Assembly: GCF_003602095.1 (NCBI RefSeq)
Contig: NZ_RAHH01000019.1
Coordinates: 1 to 64,000, forward strand
Length of the DNA: 64,000 bases
Source of the DNA: Rahnella woolbedingensis
Lineage (GTDB): Bacteria; Pseudomonadota; Gammaproteobacteria; Enterobacterales; Enterobacteriaceae
Reading direction: 5' to 3'
Both the position numbers and the translations under genes were made by a program. This document shows positions 35,760 through 46,263 of this stretch, piece by piece. The notes under the pieces are model-generated. The model had not been told where the DNA came from. It ran no database searches and worked only from the letters and a program-made list of their open reading frames with translations. The first letter of the stretch is position 1. Each line of letters starts with the position of its first letter.

Positions 35760-36199
35760 TCCGCGCTGCGCAACCGGGCGATACCGAAGCCATTTTGATG
35801 CTCTGGCTGCGCAGCTCATTACTTTCCCATCCTTTTATTGCCGATTCTTACTGGATTGAAAGCCTGCAAATGGTCAGAGAAGATTTTCTGCCCAAAGCCC
35901 GCGTCTGGGTGGATTGCGATGCAAATGATGAAATTTGTGGATTTATCGGCGTGCTGAATCAGCAGTTTATCGGTGCGCTGTTTGTCGAAGAATCTCACTA
36001 CGGCGACGGTACCGCGCAGCGTCTGATGGCGGCGGCTAAAGACGAATATCCGGTGCTGCTGCTTGAGGTCTATCAGCAAAACCATCGCGCTGTTGCGTTC
36101 TATCATAAAGAAAAGTTTGTATTCTCCGCCCGCACCCGCCATCCCGGCACTGACTTACCGACCTATATCCTGCGCTGGTTCCAGCCACTTTCTGAATAA
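35756..36199 (+). CDS. yiaC: GNAT acetyltransferase YiaC
   Basis: Cytoplasmic N-acetyltransferase of 147 residues (E. coli 146), a protein-lysine acetyltransferase in E. coli. It starts MIRAAQPGDTEAILMLWLRS. The acetyl-CoA-binding strand and helix are around EESHYGDGTAQRLMAAA, followed by LLEVYQQNHRAVAFYHKEKF. Its ATG lies within the tag stop (4-bp overlap), so the two are co-translated. Confidence 0.92.
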   Translation: MIRAAQPGDTEAILMLWLRSSLLSHPFIADSYWIESLQMVREDFLPKARVWVDCDANDEICGFIGVLNQQFIGALFVEESHYGDGTAQRLMAAAKDEYPVLLLEVYQQNHRAVAFYHKEKFVFSARTRHPGTDLPTYILRWFQPLSE

Positions 36200-36419
36200 G
36201 TTCCTGAAATGCGTAAAAATACAAAAAGGGATATCCGGAATTCTCCTACTGCTTAACACCGCAAAATTGCGCATAAAGAGCGCCAGAACGCCACAGGACT
36301 GATGTCCTCCCGTTGCATTTGTTTATGTTTTGACACCTTTTTCTGTGCAACTTGTTGGAAAGCAGGCAGTCATAATGCAGCGGTAAAGTTCTTAATAAAA
36401 ACATCCTGAAGGAAATAAG

Positions 36420-37082
36420 ATGAGCAAAAGATTACTTGTGGTTGCGGGCGCGCTTTGCGTCACCATGGGCCTGTCAGCCTGTACCACTAACCCTTACACC
36501 GGCGAATCAGAAGCAGGGAAATCCGGCATTGGCGCAGGTATTGGGGCCGCGCTCGGCGCAGGCGTCGGGATGCTGTCTTCCTCCAAACACGATCGCGGCA
36601 AAGGCGCGCTGATCGGCGCTGCAGCCGGTGCCGCACTGGGTGGCGGTGCAGGTTATTACATGGATGTGCAGGAATCTAAACTACGCGACAAAATGAAAGG
36701 CACCGGCGTCAGCGTTACCCGTCAGGGCGATAACATCGTGCTGAACATGCCGAACAACGTGACGTTTGACACCAACAGCAGCACGCTGAAACCGGCGGGC
36801 GCTAACACGCTGACCGGCGTGGCGATGGTACTGAAAGAGTATCCGAAAACTGCCGTGAACGTTGTCGGTTACACTGACAGCACCGGTACCCGCGCGCTCA
36901 ACATGAAGCTGTCGCAGCAACGTGCTGACGGCGTGGGCAGCGCACTGATCACTCAGGGCGTTGAAGGCAGCCGCGTACACACCACCGGCGCAGGCCCCGA
37001 CAATCCGATTGCCACCAACAGCACCGAAGCAGGCAAAGCGCAGAACCGTCGCGTCGAGATCACTCTCAGCCCGTTGCAATAA
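36420..37082 (+). CDS. yiaD: OmpA-family outer-membrane lipoprotein YiaD
   Basis: 220-residue lipoprotein (E. coli 219). Lipobox LSAC at about 18-21, then a glycine-zipper region (GIGAGIGAALGAGVGM, AAAGAALGGGAGYYM; about 36-82). The C-terminal OmpA peptidoglycan-binding domain is at about 105-220 (FDTNSSTLKPAG, GYTDSTGTRALNMKLSQQRA, NRRVEI). In E. coli this family is linked to the BAM assembly machinery. AAGGAAATAAG precedes the ATG; followed by a clear terminator. Confidence 0.94.
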   Translation: MSKRLLVVAGALCVTMGLSACTTNPYTGESEAGKSGIGAGIGAALGAGVGMLSSSKHDRGKGALIGAAAGAALGGGAGYYMDVQESKLRDKMKGTGVSVTRQGDNIVLNMPNNVTFDTNSSTLKPAGANTLTGVAMVLKEYPKTAVNVVGYTDSTGTRALNMKLSQQRADGVGSALITQGVEGSRVHTTGAGPDNPIATNSTEAGKAQNRRVEITLSPLQ

Positions 37083-37106
37083 ATTTCGTCCTGCCCCTGA
37101 TAAAAG

Positions 37107-37128
37107 CGGAGCCATTCGGCTCCGTTTT
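37107..37128 (+). terminator. Rho-independent terminator of yiaD
   Basis: CGGAGCC-ATTC-GGCTCCG followed by TTTT, 25 bp after the stop. Confidence 0.8.
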
Positions 37129-37184
37129 CGCGTTTGTGATATTCTGCCGCCACGTGCCTTCTCCCCTGTGTAACGGATGCCAGT

Positions 37185-38195
37185 ATGTCTCTGAAAGCCA
37201 TTGCGAAAGATCTCGGTCTCTCTGTCACCACCGTCAGCCGTGCGCTGAACGGGTACGATGACGTTTCAGCGGACACCAAAGCCCGGGTTCAGGCGGCGGC
37301 AGATTTGCGCGGCTACCGGCCTAATACTCTCGCCCGCCGGTTAAAGATGGGTAAGATCGACGCCGTTGGCCTCATTTTCCCCTTCACTTCTCATCCGTTA
37401 AGCAATTCCGCATTTATCGAAATGGTCGGCTGTATCACCCGCGAACTGGCAAAATATGAAATCGATTTACTGCTGGTGCCGGATGAACTGGGCACGTTTT
37501 CGTGGCGCAGACTCATCGAAAGCAAACGCGTCGATGCCATGCTGGTGGCGCATACGCTGGATAACGATCCGCGGCTGCTGGATTTACAGCAGCGTAATTT
37601 TCCGTTTCTGGCGCTCGGGCGCAGCGGCTGTCTGACGCAGGATTACGCCTGGTTTGATTTCGATAACCGCGCCGGTATGCAAATGGCGGTCGATCACCTC
37701 GCGGCTCTCGGGCATCAGCGCATCGCGTTTCTGGGTGAAAACAATCAGCAATCGTTTATCGGTCAGCGCTTTCAGGGGTATCTCGACGGATTACGTGAAA
37801 ATGCGCTGCCACATCATCCTGAATACGTGCATAAAATCAGCCCGAGTCGTCGCGCCGGTTATCAGACCACGCAGGCGCTGCTGGCTTTGCCGGTGCCCCC
37901 GACGGCGATTGTCTGCGACTGTAATATGCATGGCGAAGGCGCGGCGCTGGCGTTGCATGAAGCCGGACTGCTGCTCAACGGCGGCGTTTCCCTGATTATC
38001 TTTGACGGTTTGCCGTGTGACAGCGTGCCCGATGTGGCCGTCACCGCCGTCCGACAGGGCACGCGTGAAGCGGTCGGACTGCAAATCGCCACGATGACGA
38101 TGGCACTGATCCGCAACGAACCGCTGAAAAATTTGCAGGTTCTCTGGCAACCCGAATTGCAGGCGGGCGTTACCGCACATCCACCGAAGTTATAA
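37185..38195 (+). CDS. LacI-family regulator of alpha-galactoside genes
   Basis: 336-residue LacI/GalR repressor. The N-terminal helix-turn-helix (LKAIAKDLGLSVTTVSRALNGYDDVS) and hinge helix (PNTLARRLKMG) precede a periplasmic-binding-like sugar domain from about 60. It is followed by an alpha-galactosidase and a LacY-type symporter on the same strand, with a perfect LacI-type palindrome between. It most likely represses those genes and responds to melibiose or raffinose (RafR/AgaR-like); the inducer is inferred. Confidence 0.9.
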   Translation: MSLKAIAKDLGLSVTTVSRALNGYDDVSADTKARVQAAADLRGYRPNTLARRLKMGKIDAVGLIFPFTSHPLSNSAFIEMVGCITRELAKYEIDLLLVPDELGTFSWRRLIESKRVDAMLVAHTLDNDPRLLDLQQRNFPFLALGRSGCLTQDYAWFDFDNRAGMQMAVDHLAALGHQRIAFLGENNQQSFIGQRFQGYLDGLRENALPHHPEYVHKISPSRRAGYQTTQALLALPVPPTAIVCDCNMHGEGAALALHEAGLLLNGGVSLIIFDGLPCDSVPDVAVTAVRQGTREAVGLQIATMTMALIRNEPLKNLQVLWQPELQAGVTAHPPKL

Positions 38196-38252
38196 ATTCC
38201 CCTCAGACTATTTTTTCACCCTATATCACAAATTTGCATCTTCGCATTTCCA

Positions 38253-38270
38253 ATCCGAAACGTTTCGGAT
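38253..38270. promoter_or_regulatory. LacI-type operator upstream of the alpha-galactosidase
   Basis: Perfect 18-bp palindrome ATCCGAAACGTTTCGGAT with the CG centre typical of LacI/GalR operators. It lies 63 bp before the alpha-galactosidase start. Confidence 0.75.
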
Positions 38271-38332
38271 CAATAGTTACTCCACCTGATCGCGTGTTAT
38301 CAGCGCAAATATTTGTCTGGAGCAGTGACTAT

Positions 38333-40459
38333 ATGGAAAACAAGATTGTTCATTTAACCGGCGGGCAGACCAGCCTGATCGTCCGTTGTACGCCTTACGC
38401 CGAAATTCTTTACTGGGGAAACCGCCTCAGTCAGTTTTCAGAGGATGACGTCATTTCGCTGAACCGCGCCGTGCCCAATGGCCGGATTGATGTGGAGGCA
38501 CCGGTGAATTTCAGCGTCGATTCCGGGCGTGGTTCTTTCGGCACGCCGGGCATGGAAGGCCATCGTAACGGGCAGGACTGGTCGCCGGTATTCAATACCA
38601 CGCAGGTCAGGCACGACGAAAATCAGCTCCTCATCACAACCGAAGACGCGATTGCGGGTCTGCAATTTCGCAGCGAATTGCGCCTGGATGATAACGGGGT
38701 TTTGCAGGCACGAAATGCGCTGACCAATCTTAAACCCGGCACCTATCAGGTGACACGACTGGCCGTGACGCTGCCGCTGCCGGAGCGCGCCGCCGAAGTG
38801 ATGGCGTTTCATGGCCGCTGGATCAAAGAGTTTCAGCCACACCGCAGGCTGCTGGATCACGGCGGCATCATTCAGGAAAACCGCCGCGGCAAAACGTCTT
38901 CCGAATATTTCCCGGCAATGATGATCGGTCATCCCGGTTTCAGCGAAGAACAGGGCGAAGTCTGGGGCATGCATCTGGGCTGGAGCGGCAACCACCGCCT
39001 GCGCGCTGACATCAAAACCGACGGCCGCCGTCTGATACAGGCCGAAGCACTGTATTTTCCGGGCGAACAGCGCCTCGAACAGGGCGAAACCCTGGAAACC
39101 CCGTGGTTGTACGCCAGCTATTCCGCGCAAGGGCTGAACCGCATGAGCCAGCAATTCCACCGCTTTGTCCGTGAGCAGATTTTACGGTTCCCGGCTGAAA
39201 AACCGCGTCCGGTACATCTCAATACCTGGGAAGGCATCTATTTCAATCACGATCCTGACTACATCATGCAGATGGCGACAGAATCTGCCGCGTTAGGCGT
39301 TGAACGCTTCATTATCGACGACGGCTGGTTCCGCGGACGCTGTCATGACCGCGCCGCGCTGGGCGACTGGTATCTCGATGAGAAAAAGTATCCCAACGGC
39401 CTCACTCCGGTCATCAGCCACGTCAAAAAACTGGGTATGGAATTTGGTATCTGGGTCGAACCGGAAATGATTAACCCGCATTCGGATTTGTATCGTGCTC
39501 ACCCGGACTGGCTGCTGGCGCTGCCCGGTTATCAGCAACCGAGCGGGCGTCATCAGTTCGTGCTCGATCTGAGCAATCCGCAGGTCTTTGATTATCTGGC
39601 AGAACGCATGAGCTGGCTGCTGGGCGAACACGATGTGGATTACGTGAAATGGGACATGAACCGTGAAATCGTCCAGCCGGGGCACGATGGCCGCGCAGCA
39701 CCGACGGCACAAACGCAGCAGTTCTACCGTCTGCTGGATGTGCTGGGCGAACGCTTCCCGCAGATTGAGTTTGAATCCTGCGCGTCCGGCGGTGGCCGCA
39801 TCGATTATGAAGTACTGAAACGCAGCCACCGCTTCTGGACGTCGGACAACAATGACGCGCTGGAGCGACAGAAAATTCAGCGCGGTATGAGCTACTTCTT
39901 CCCGCCGGAAGTGATGGGTTCGCACATCGGCAATAAGCTGTGCCACGCCACCTCACGCCAGCACAGTATTGAATTTCGCGGCCTCACGGCGCTTTTCGGA
40001 CATATGGGCATTGAGCTCGATCCGGTGAAAGAGGGCGAAGCCGAGCGTGCCGGTTTTGCGAAATATACCCGTCTTCATCAGCAGCTGCGCCCGTTACTGC
40101 ACAGCGGCGACGTATACCGCGTGGATACGCATGACGAGACGGTGCTGATTAACGGCGTGGTCAGTGAAAACGGGGATCAGGCTGTATTTCTGGTCAGTCA
40201 ACTGGCGATGCCCACCTGGTCATTGCCTGGGGCGCTACGCGTGCCGGGGCTGAAAGCGGATGCACGTTATCGTGTGACGGTGCTCGACGAACCGGTATTA
40301 CTCAAAGGTGGTGGCAGCGGTCACACCATGCGCGTGCAACCGGCGTGGTTGCATGAATCGCCGGTGCTGAGCGGTGAATGGCTGGCGAATGCCGGGCTGG
40401 CGTTGCCGGTGCTGGATCCGGAAAGTGCCCTGCTTCTGGGCTTCGAAGAAATCAGATAA
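38333..40459 (+). CDS. GH36 alpha-galactosidase (RafA-like)
   Basis: Cytoplasmic hydrolase of alpha-1,6-galactosides (melibiose, raffinose). The ATG at 38333 with GGAG upstream gives 708 residues, the length of plasmid RafA; an upstream in-frame extension of 33 codons would run through the operator. N-terminal beta-supersandwich domain, then a TIM barrel with DDGWFRGR. The nucleophile is in VKWDMNRE (Asp441), [11 protein letters not shown] is conserved, and the acid/base is in [15 protein letters not shown] (Asp505). Followed by its transporter after 58 bp. Confidence 0.94.
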   Translation: MENKIVHLTGGQTSLIVRCTPYAEILYWGNRLSQFSEDDVISLNRAVPNGRIDVEAPVNFSVDSGRGSFGTPGMEGHRNGQDWSPVFNTTQVRHDENQLLITTEDAIAGLQFRSELRLDDNGVLQARNALTNLKPGTYQVTRLAVTLPLPERAAEVMAFHGRWIKEFQPHRRLLDHGGIIQENRRGKTSSEYFPAMMIGHPGFSEEQGEVWGMHLGWSGNHRLRADIKTDGRRLIQAEALYFPGEQRLEQGETLETPWLYASYSAQGLNRMSQQFHRFVREQILRFPAEKPRPVHLNTWEGIYFNHDPDYIMQMATESAALGVERFIIDDGWFRGRCHDRAALGDWYLDEKKYPNGLTPVISHVKKLGMEFGIWVEPEMINPHSDLYRAHPDWLLALPGYQQPSGRHQFVLDLSNPQVFDYLAERMSWLLGEHDVDYVKWDMNREIVQPGHDGRAAPTAQTQQFYRLLDVLGERFPQIEFESCASGGGRIDYEVLKRSHRFWTSDNNDALERQKIQRGMSYFFPPEVMGSHIGNKLCHATSRQHSIEFRGLTALFGHMGIELDPVKEGEAERAGFAKYTRLHQQLRPLLHSGDVYRVDTHDETVLINGVVSENGDQAVFLVSQLAMPTWSLPGALRVPGLKADARYRVTVLDEPVLLKGGGSGHTMRVQPAWLHESPVLSGEWLANAGLALPVLDPESALLLGFEEIR

Positions 40460-40517
40460 CACCAAAAAACGCCGGTACGACAGTGCCGGTTTTCATGGTT
40501 TCGGCAAGGAAATCACT

Positions 40518-41804
40518 ATGAATCCTACACAAACTTCCGATCGTTGCTTCTATAAAAAAAATACTAACTTCTGGATATTTGGCAGCTATTTCTTCCTCTA
40601 TTTCTTCATTATGGCCACCTGTTATCCGTTTTTACCGATCTGGCTTTCTGATGTGATCGGCCTGAGCAAAACGGAAACCGGCATCGTGTTTTCCAGCATG
40701 TCGCTGTTTGCCATTCTGTTTCAGCCGATTTTCGGCATCATTTCTGACAAGCTTGGCCTGAAGAAACACCTGTTGTGGATCATCGCCGTGCTGCTGTTTC
40801 TGTTCGCCCCCTTCTTCATCTACGTTTTCGCGCCATTGTTAAAACTCAATATCGTGCTCGGCGCCATTCTCGGTGGCGCGTATATCGGCTTCGTGTTTGC
40901 GGGCGGTTCAGGCGCGACTGAGGCTTACATTGAAAGGGTCAGCCGCAACAGTTCATTTGAGTACGGCAAAGCGCGGATGTTCGGTTGTTTCGGCTGGGGG
41001 ATATGCGCCTCAACGGCAGGCGTGCTGTTTAACATCAATCCGGACATCGTGTTCTGGATGGGCTCCGGCGCGGCGATCATTTTGATGATTTTGCTGCTGT
41101 TTTCTCGTCCGCAGGAAAACAAAAATGCGCAGGTGCTGGATAAACTCGGTGCCAATCAGCCGCAATTTTCGCTGAAAACGGCGGCTTTATTGCTGAAAGA
41201 ACGCAAACTGTGGATGCTGATTTTGTATGTCATCGGCGTGGCCTGTGTGTATGACGTATTCGATCAGCAGTTCGCGACGTTCTTCAAAACCTTCTTTGCT
41301 TCCCCGCAGCAGGGCACGGAAATGTTTGGCTACGTCACGACTGCCGGTGAACTGTGTAACGCACTGATTATGTTCTGTTCGCCGTGGATTATTAACCGCA
41401 TCGGCGCGAAAAATACGCTGCTGCTGGCGGGCACGATTATGTCGATCCGTATTGTCGGTTCGTCCTTCGCGACTACGGCCATTGAAGTGATTTTGTTGAA
41501 AATGCTGCACGCGCTGGAAGTCCCGTTCCTGCTGGTGGGCGTGTTCAAATACATCACGCAGATTTTTGATGTCCGGTTCTCCGCGACCATTTATCTGATC
41601 GGGTTTAACTTCGCCAAACAACTGGCGGCGATTTTCCTTTCGGCTTTCGCCGGTAATTTGTATGACCGCATCGGTTTCAGCGATACCTATCTGATCCTCG
41701 GCGGTATTGCCTTTAGCGTGACGGTCATTTCGGCCTTTACCCTGAGCAGCCGACCGAAGACCGAAGCAGTTTCTGGCGTACAAACGGCAGAAGGTTTGCG
41801 CTGA
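40518..41804 (+). CDS. LacY/RafB-family oligosaccharide:H+ symporter
   Basis: Major facilitator permease of the LacY family with 428 residues and 12 hydrophobic helices. The start [27 protein letters not shown] is typical of LacY, RafB and CscB, as is [16 protein letters not shown] in loop 2-3. The ATG at 40518 has AAGGA upstream; the longer frame overlaps the alpha-galactosidase and is rejected. Probably imports raffinose or melibiose for the enzyme encoded before it. Confidence 0.92.
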   Translation: MNPTQTSDRCFYKKNTNFWIFGSYFFLYFFIMATCYPFLPIWLSDVIGLSKTETGIVFSSMSLFAILFQPIFGIISDKLGLKKHLLWIIAVLLFLFAPFFIYVFAPLLKLNIVLGAILGGAYIGFVFAGGSGATEAYIERVSRNSSFEYGKARMFGCFGWGICASTAGVLFNINPDIVFWMGSGAAIILMILLLFSRPQENKNAQVLDKLGANQPQFSLKTAALLLKERKLWMLILYVIGVACVYDVFDQQFATFFKTFFASPQQGTEMFGYVTTAGELCNALIMFCSPWIINRIGAKNTLLLAGTIMSIRIVGSSFATTAIEVILLKMLHALEVPFLLVGVFKYITQIFDVRFSATIYLIGFNFAKQLAAIFLSAFAGNLYDRIGFSDTYLILGGIAFSVTVISAFTLSSRPKTEAVSGVQTAEGLR

Positions 41805-41872
41805 CTTACGGGATGCAGCCTTTCGGCACTCTGTGCTAGTCTGCGTGGGACAAGCATGAGGAGAGAAAGGCT

Positions 41873-42907
41873 GTGAGTAAAAAACAGGAACCGGGCGTGA
41901 CGGTTCGCGCCACGATACGTGACGTCGCCAGCGCCGCCAAAACGGGTAAGACCAGCGTTTCACGTTATCTCAACGGTGAACAACACCTGCTGTCCGATGC
42001 GCTGAAAGAGCGCATCGGACGGGCGATCTCCCTGCTCGATTATCAGCCAAGCCAGATGGCGCGCAGTCTGAAGAGCGGTCAGACACGTCTTATCGGGCTG
42101 ATCCTCGCCGATATCACCAATCCCTATTCTGTCGATGTGATGCGTGGCGTTGAAGCCGCCTGCCGTCAGGAAGGGCTGACGCTGCTGGTGTGTAACACCA
42201 ACAACGAACTGGATCAGGAAAAGCATTACCTGCAATTGCTCAGCAGTTACCGCGTTGACGGCATTGTGGTGAACGCCGTGGGCATGCGCGAAGCGGCGAT
42301 TTCCACGCTGCAACAGGCCAATTTACCGATGGTGCTGATCGACCGTAAAGTCGCAAACTTCGCCTGTGACGTCATCGGCCTGAAAAACGTTGAAGCCACG
42401 CAGATGATGACCGATCACCTCGTGCAGCAGGGTTTCGAGGCACTGCTTTTCGTCAGCGAACCCGCCACCGTCAATACCCGTTTCGACCGCCTGCGCACGT
42501 TCCTGCAACGTATGCAGCAATCCCCGCAACTGACCGGCGAACAGGGGGAAATTGAGCTGTATGACACCGAAGGGCTGGATAATCTGCTGCGTGATTTTGT
42601 GGCGCGGCATGCGGATAAACCCCAAGCCGTGATGTGCGTGAACGGCGCACTGACGTTACAGGTGGCGCGCGCCATGCAGCGGCTGAATCTGCGCTGGGGG
42701 CCGGACATCGGTTTATCCGGTTTCGATGAACTGGTGTGGGCCGATCTGGCGGGTGTAGGTATTACGACGCTCAAACAACCGACTTACGACATGGGCGTGG
42801 CGGCACTCCGCCAACTGGTGACTCGCATTCAGGGCAATACTGAGCCGGTCAAAGACCTGGAGTTTTCCGGCGAACTCGTTGCGCGCGGTTCCACCGCAGC
42901 ACGCTGA
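41873..42907 (+). CDS. PtxS-like LacI-family regulator of 2-ketogluconate genes
   Basis: 344-residue LacI/GalR repressor that starts with GTG behind GAGGAGAGAAAG. Helix-turn-helix TIRDVASAAKTGKTSVSRYLNGEQ at about 14-37, then the sugar-binding domain (GLILADITNPYSVDVMRGVE). KTSVSRYLNG and the following genes (KguE-, KguT-like, GhrB) match the Pseudomonas PtxS-kgu arrangement. A PtxS-type palindrome lies before the next gene. Inducer probably 2-ketogluconate. Confidence 0.85.
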   Translation: MSKKQEPGVTVRATIRDVASAAKTGKTSVSRYLNGEQHLLSDALKERIGRAISLLDYQPSQMARSLKSGQTRLIGLILADITNPYSVDVMRGVEAACRQEGLTLLVCNTNNELDQEKHYLQLLSSYRVDGIVVNAVGMREAAISTLQQANLPMVLIDRKVANFACDVIGLKNVEATQMMTDHLVQQGFEALLFVSEPATVNTRFDRLRTFLQRMQQSPQLTGEQGEIELYDTEGLDNLLRDFVARHADKPQAVMCVNGALTLQVARAMQRLNLRWGPDIGLSGFDELVWADLAGVGITTLKQPTYDMGVAALRQLVTRIQGNTEPVKDLEFSGELVARGSTAAR

Positions 42908-42981
42908 TCCCTTTTACTTCTCCGATTTCCTGCCCGTTCTTCGTGAGCGGGATCATATTTTCGGGCTTTTGTTCTGTCGTC

Positions 42982-42995
42982 TGGAACCGGTTCCA
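42982..42995. promoter_or_regulatory. PtxS-type operator
   Basis: Perfect 14-bp palindrome TGGAACCGGTTCCA, differing from the Pseudomonas PtxS site TGAAACCGGTTTCA by one symmetrical change. It stands 126 bp before the KguE-like start. Confidence 0.75.
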
Positions 42996-43120
42996 ACTAG
43001 GTTGTATAAAACGAAACAAAACGTTAACAACAGCACGATATCTCATTTGCTTGACTAAAATGAGGTGGCGAAAAGATTGCCTCACCTTCCTGGCAACCCG
43101 CCCTCACAGGAAAAACGTTC

Positions 43121-43870
43121 ATGAAAAAAGAAATCGTCATTGTCACCGCCGCCTACGGCAACAGCGTGGTGAAAGACCTCGGTGGTCAGGCAGAACTGCT
43201 CCCCGTCATTGCCGCTGCACAGGCCGATGGCGTGGAAATCCGGCGTGAATTGTTCTCCCCGCAGGAGCTGGATTCGTTACCGGCGCTGGCGGAGAAAATT
43301 CAGCATCACGGCTTGTTTGCGGTGTACTCGGTGCCCTTCCCGCTGTTTGTGGCAGGTGGCGAGCTTAATCCTGATGCACCACAATATTTTGAAGAGGCGC
43401 GCATTCTGAATGCCCGCACGATTAAGTTTTCTCTCGGTGAATTTGAGCCGGGCCAGGATCTGACACCGCTGAAGGTGGTGCTGGCATCAAGCCCGGTGAA
43501 ACTGGTAGTGGAGAACGATCAGACCCCGGAATGTGGAATTCTGTCGCGCATTAATGCCTTCATGTTTGCCGCAGAATCCCTGCATTTGCCATTGAGTATG
43601 ACTTTCGACATGGCCAACTGGCTGTGGGTCGGACAGGATCCGGCGATTGCCGCTGAACGTCTGGCCCGTCATGTCGGTTATGTGCATGTGAAAGCAGCGG
43701 AAAAACGTGCCGGGAAATGGCACGCCGTGGCGCTCGATAACAGCGATGGCAGCTGGGAACCTTTATTGAAAATGTTGCCTCAGGATGTCCCGCGCGGCAT
43801 TGAATTCCCGCTTGAAGGGGATGATTTGACCGCCGTGACGCGCCATTACGTTGACGTTTTACGCGGCTGA
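43121..43870 (+). CDS. KguE-like sugar epimerase/isomerase (TIM barrel)
   Basis: 249-residue xylose-isomerase-like TIM barrel. Metal-binding acidic and His residues are seen in VVENDQTPECG, TFDMANWLWVG, GYVHVKAAEKR and GIEFPLEGDD. KguE proteins are always found in 2-ketogluconate operons but their reaction is not well established. AGGA precedes the ATG. First structural gene after the operator; 47 bp before the transporter. Confidence 0.85.
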   Translation: MKKEIVIVTAAYGNSVVKDLGGQAELLPVIAAAQADGVEIRRELFSPQELDSLPALAEKIQHHGLFAVYSVPFPLFVAGGELNPDAPQYFEEARILNARTIKFSLGEFEPGQDLTPLKVVLASSPVKLVVENDQTPECGILSRINAFMFAAESLHLPLSMTFDMANWLWVGQDPAIAAERLARHVGYVHVKAAEKRAGKWHAVALDNSDGSWEPLLKMLPQDVPRGIEFPLEGDDLTAVTRHYVDVLRG

Positions 43871-43917
43871 TCCGCACCAATGCGGGGAAAGCTGAGGCAT
43901 TATCAGGAGATACCGTT

Positions 43918-45198
43918 ATGAACAAGTCCAGACTGGCCTCGCGCCGCTGGTGGTACATCATGCCAATCGTGTTCATCACTTACAGTCTGGCCTATGTCGA
44001 CCGCTCAAACTTCAGTTTCGCGTCGGCGGCCGGTATCAATGATGATCTTCACATTACCAAAGGCATGTCATCCCTGCTGGGTGCCCTGTTTTTCCTCGGC
44101 TACTTTTTCTTCCAGATCCCCGGCACGATTTATGCCGAGCGACGCAGCGTTAAGAAGCTGATTTTCTGGTGCTTATTGCTGTGGGGAGGCTTTGCTTCAC
44201 TGACCGGCGTGGTGACGAATATCCCGATGCTGGCGGTGATCCGCTTTGCGCTGGGTGTGGTGGAAGCCGCGGTGATGCCCGCCATGCTGGTTTACATCAG
44301 CAACTGGTTTACGAAATCCGAACGCTCGCGCGCCAATACGTTTTTGATTTTGGGTAATCCGGTGACGGTGCTCTGGATGTCGGTGCTTTCCGGCTATCTG
44401 ATCAAATCGTTTGGCTGGCGTGAGATGTTTATCTTTGAAGGTATTCCGGCGGTGATCTGGGCGATTATCTGGTGGTTCAGCGTCAAAGATAAACCCGAAG
44501 AAGTCAGCTGGCTGAGTGAGCAGGAGAAAAAAGACCTGGCCGCGCAGTTGGAAAAAGAACAGAAAGATATTCAGGCCGTGGGCGGTTACCGCGAAGCCTT
44601 CCGCTCGAGAAATGTGATCCTCCTCTGTCTGCAATATTTCTTCTGGAGCATCGGCGTGTATGGCTTTGTGCTCTGGCTGCCGTCGATTTTGCGTGATGGT
44701 AAATCCATGGGCATGGTCGAAGCGGGCTGGTTGTCCTCAGGGCCTTATCTGGCGGCCACCATTGCGATGATTCTGGTCTCATGGGCATCGGACAAAATGC
44801 AAAACCGTAAACTGTTTGTCTGGCCACTGTTGCTGGTCGGCGCCCTGGCGTTCTTTGGCTCCTGGGCAGCTGGCACAAACAATTTCTGGCTTTCGTACAG
44901 TTTACTGGTGGTCGCAGCTGCGGCAATGTATGCCCCGTATGGTCCGTTCTTTGCCATCATTCCTGAAATGCTGCCGAAGAATGTTTCCGGCGGAGCCATG
45001 GCGTTAATCAACAGCCTCGGCGCACTCGGTTCGTTCTTTGGTTCGTGGTTTGTCGGTTACCTCAATGGCAACACCGGCAGTCCTGCTGCCTCGTTTATTT
45101 TTATGGCCGTCTCGCTGCTGCTGTCTGCCGGATTAACGCTGTTAGTCCGACCGCGCAAAGCTGAAATTAAACCGAAAGGAAATGTTTCCTTAACCTGA
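43918..45198 (+). CDS. KguT-like 2-ketogluconate MFS transporter
   Basis: 426-residue major facilitator of the anion:cation symporter (organic acid) branch with 12 hydrophobic helices. RWWYIMPIVFITYSLAYVDRSNFSFA and GYFFFQIPGTIYAERRSVKK are family marks. CAGGAGA precedes the ATG. Between the KguE-like gene and ghrB on the same strand. 2-ketogluconate is the likely substrate; another sugar acid is possible. Confidence 0.85.
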   Translation: MNKSRLASRRWWYIMPIVFITYSLAYVDRSNFSFASAAGINDDLHITKGMSSLLGALFFLGYFFFQIPGTIYAERRSVKKLIFWCLLLWGGFASLTGVVTNIPMLAVIRFALGVVEAAVMPAMLVYISNWFTKSERSRANTFLILGNPVTVLWMSVLSGYLIKSFGWREMFIFEGIPAVIWAIIWWFSVKDKPEEVSWLSEQEKKDLAAQLEKEQKDIQAVGGYREAFRSRNVILLCLQYFFWSIGVYGFVLWLPSILRDGKSMGMVEAGWLSSGPYLAATIAMILVSWASDKMQNRKLFVWPLLLVGALAFFGSWAAGTNNFWLSYSLLVVAAAAMYAPYGPFFAIIPEMLPKNVSGGAMALINSLGALGSFFGSWFVGYLNGNTGSPAASFIFMAVSLLLSAGLTLLVRPRKAEIKPKGNVSLT

Positions 45199-45235
45199 AA
45201 TCTGAAAATACTCATTTGAAGAGTTGGAGTTTGTA

Positions 45236-46216
45236 ATGAATAAGCCGTCAATTGTTCTGTACAAAAAACTGCCTGCCGATTTGCATCAACGTCTTGAAGA
45301 GCATTTTGCTATTACCGAATTCGATGGCATCACCGACAAAAACCGTGCTGAGGTTTTTGATGCTTTGCAAAACGCAGAAGGCCTGCTGGGTTCTGGCGGA
45401 AAAATCGATAAAGAGCTGTTTGACCATGCGCCGCGCCTGCGTGCGGTTTCTACCATTTCCGTCGGCTACGATAATTTTGATGTGGCTGAACTGACCCGCC
45501 GCGAAATCCCGATGATGCATACGCCGACGGCGCTGACTGATACGGTAGCGGATACCGTGATGGCGCTGGTGCTTTCTACCGCACGCCGCGTGGTGAATGT
45601 CGCCGAGCGTGTGAAAGCCGGTGAGTGGAACGATAACATTGGCGCTGACTGGTTCGGCATTGATGTACACCATAAAACCATGGGCATCGTCGGCATGGGA
45701 CGTATCGGTCTGGCGCTGGCACAACGCGCGCATTTCGGTTTCGACATGCCGATTCTGTATAACGCACGCAGCCAGCACAAAGAAGCAGAAGAGAAGTTTG
45801 GTGCCCGTAAATGCGAGCTGAACGAGCTACTGAAGGAGTCTGATTTCGTCTGTATTTTGCTGCCAATGACCGAACAAACGTTCCATCTGATTGGCAAAGA
45901 ACAGCTGGCAAAAATGAAATCCAGTGCCATTCTGATCAGCGCAGGCCGTGGTCCGGTTATTGATGAACCGGCGCTGATTGAAGCGCTGAAAGCCGGTACG
46001 ATTTATGGCGCAGGGATGGACGTGTTCGAGACTGAGCCGCTGCCAAAAGATTCTGCTCTGCTGACACTGCCGAACGTGGTAGCGCTTCCGCATATCGGTT
46101 CTGCCACGCACGAAACCCGCTACGACATGGCGGCCTGCGCGGTGGATAACCTGATCGCCGCCCTGAAAGGCGACGTGAAAGAATTCTGCGTGAACCCTGA
46201 AGTTCTGAAGAAATAA
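45236..46216 (+). CDS. ghrB: Glyoxylate/hydroxypyruvate/2-ketogluconate reductase GhrB
   Basis: NADPH-dependent D-2-hydroxyacid dehydrogenase; GhrB also reduces 2-ketogluconate to gluconate. The ATG at 45236 (GGAG six bases upstream) gives 326 residues (E. coli 324). Rossmann motif [16 protein letters not shown] (about 147-162); catalytic Arg in [10 protein letters not shown], then Glu and the His in [12 protein letters not shown]. It follows the KguT-like gene by about 37 bp and serves as the KguD equivalent of this operon. Confidence 0.93.
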   Translation: MNKPSIVLYKKLPADLHQRLEEHFAITEFDGITDKNRAEVFDALQNAEGLLGSGGKIDKELFDHAPRLRAVSTISVGYDNFDVAELTRREIPMMHTPTALTDTVADTVMALVLSTARRVVNVAERVKAGEWNDNIGADWFGIDVHHKTMGIVGMGRIGLALAQRAHFGFDMPILYNARSQHKEAEEKFGARKCELNELLKESDFVCILLPMTEQTFHLIGKEQLAKMKSSAILISAGRGPVIDEPALIEALKAGTIYGAGMDVFETEPLPKDSALLTLPNVVALPHIGSATHETRYDMAACAVDNLIAALKGDVKEFCVNPEVLKK

Positions 46217-46223
46217 TCCTCCC

Positions 46224-46263
46224 TTCTCGTTCCCTTTCATCGTCAACAGAAAGGGAATGAGAA
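46224..46263 (+). terminator. Hairpin after ghrB
   Basis: Fifteen-base arms TTCTCGTTCCCTTTC (46224-46238) and GAAAGGGAATGAGAA (46249-46263) with one G-T mismatch and a 10-nt loop. Weak T-tract follows. Confidence 0.55.

Noticed and set aside
38234-38332. Upstream extension of the alpha-galactosidase
   Set aside because: It would translate across the 18-bp palindromic operator; the ATG at 38333 gives exactly the RafA length of 708 residues.
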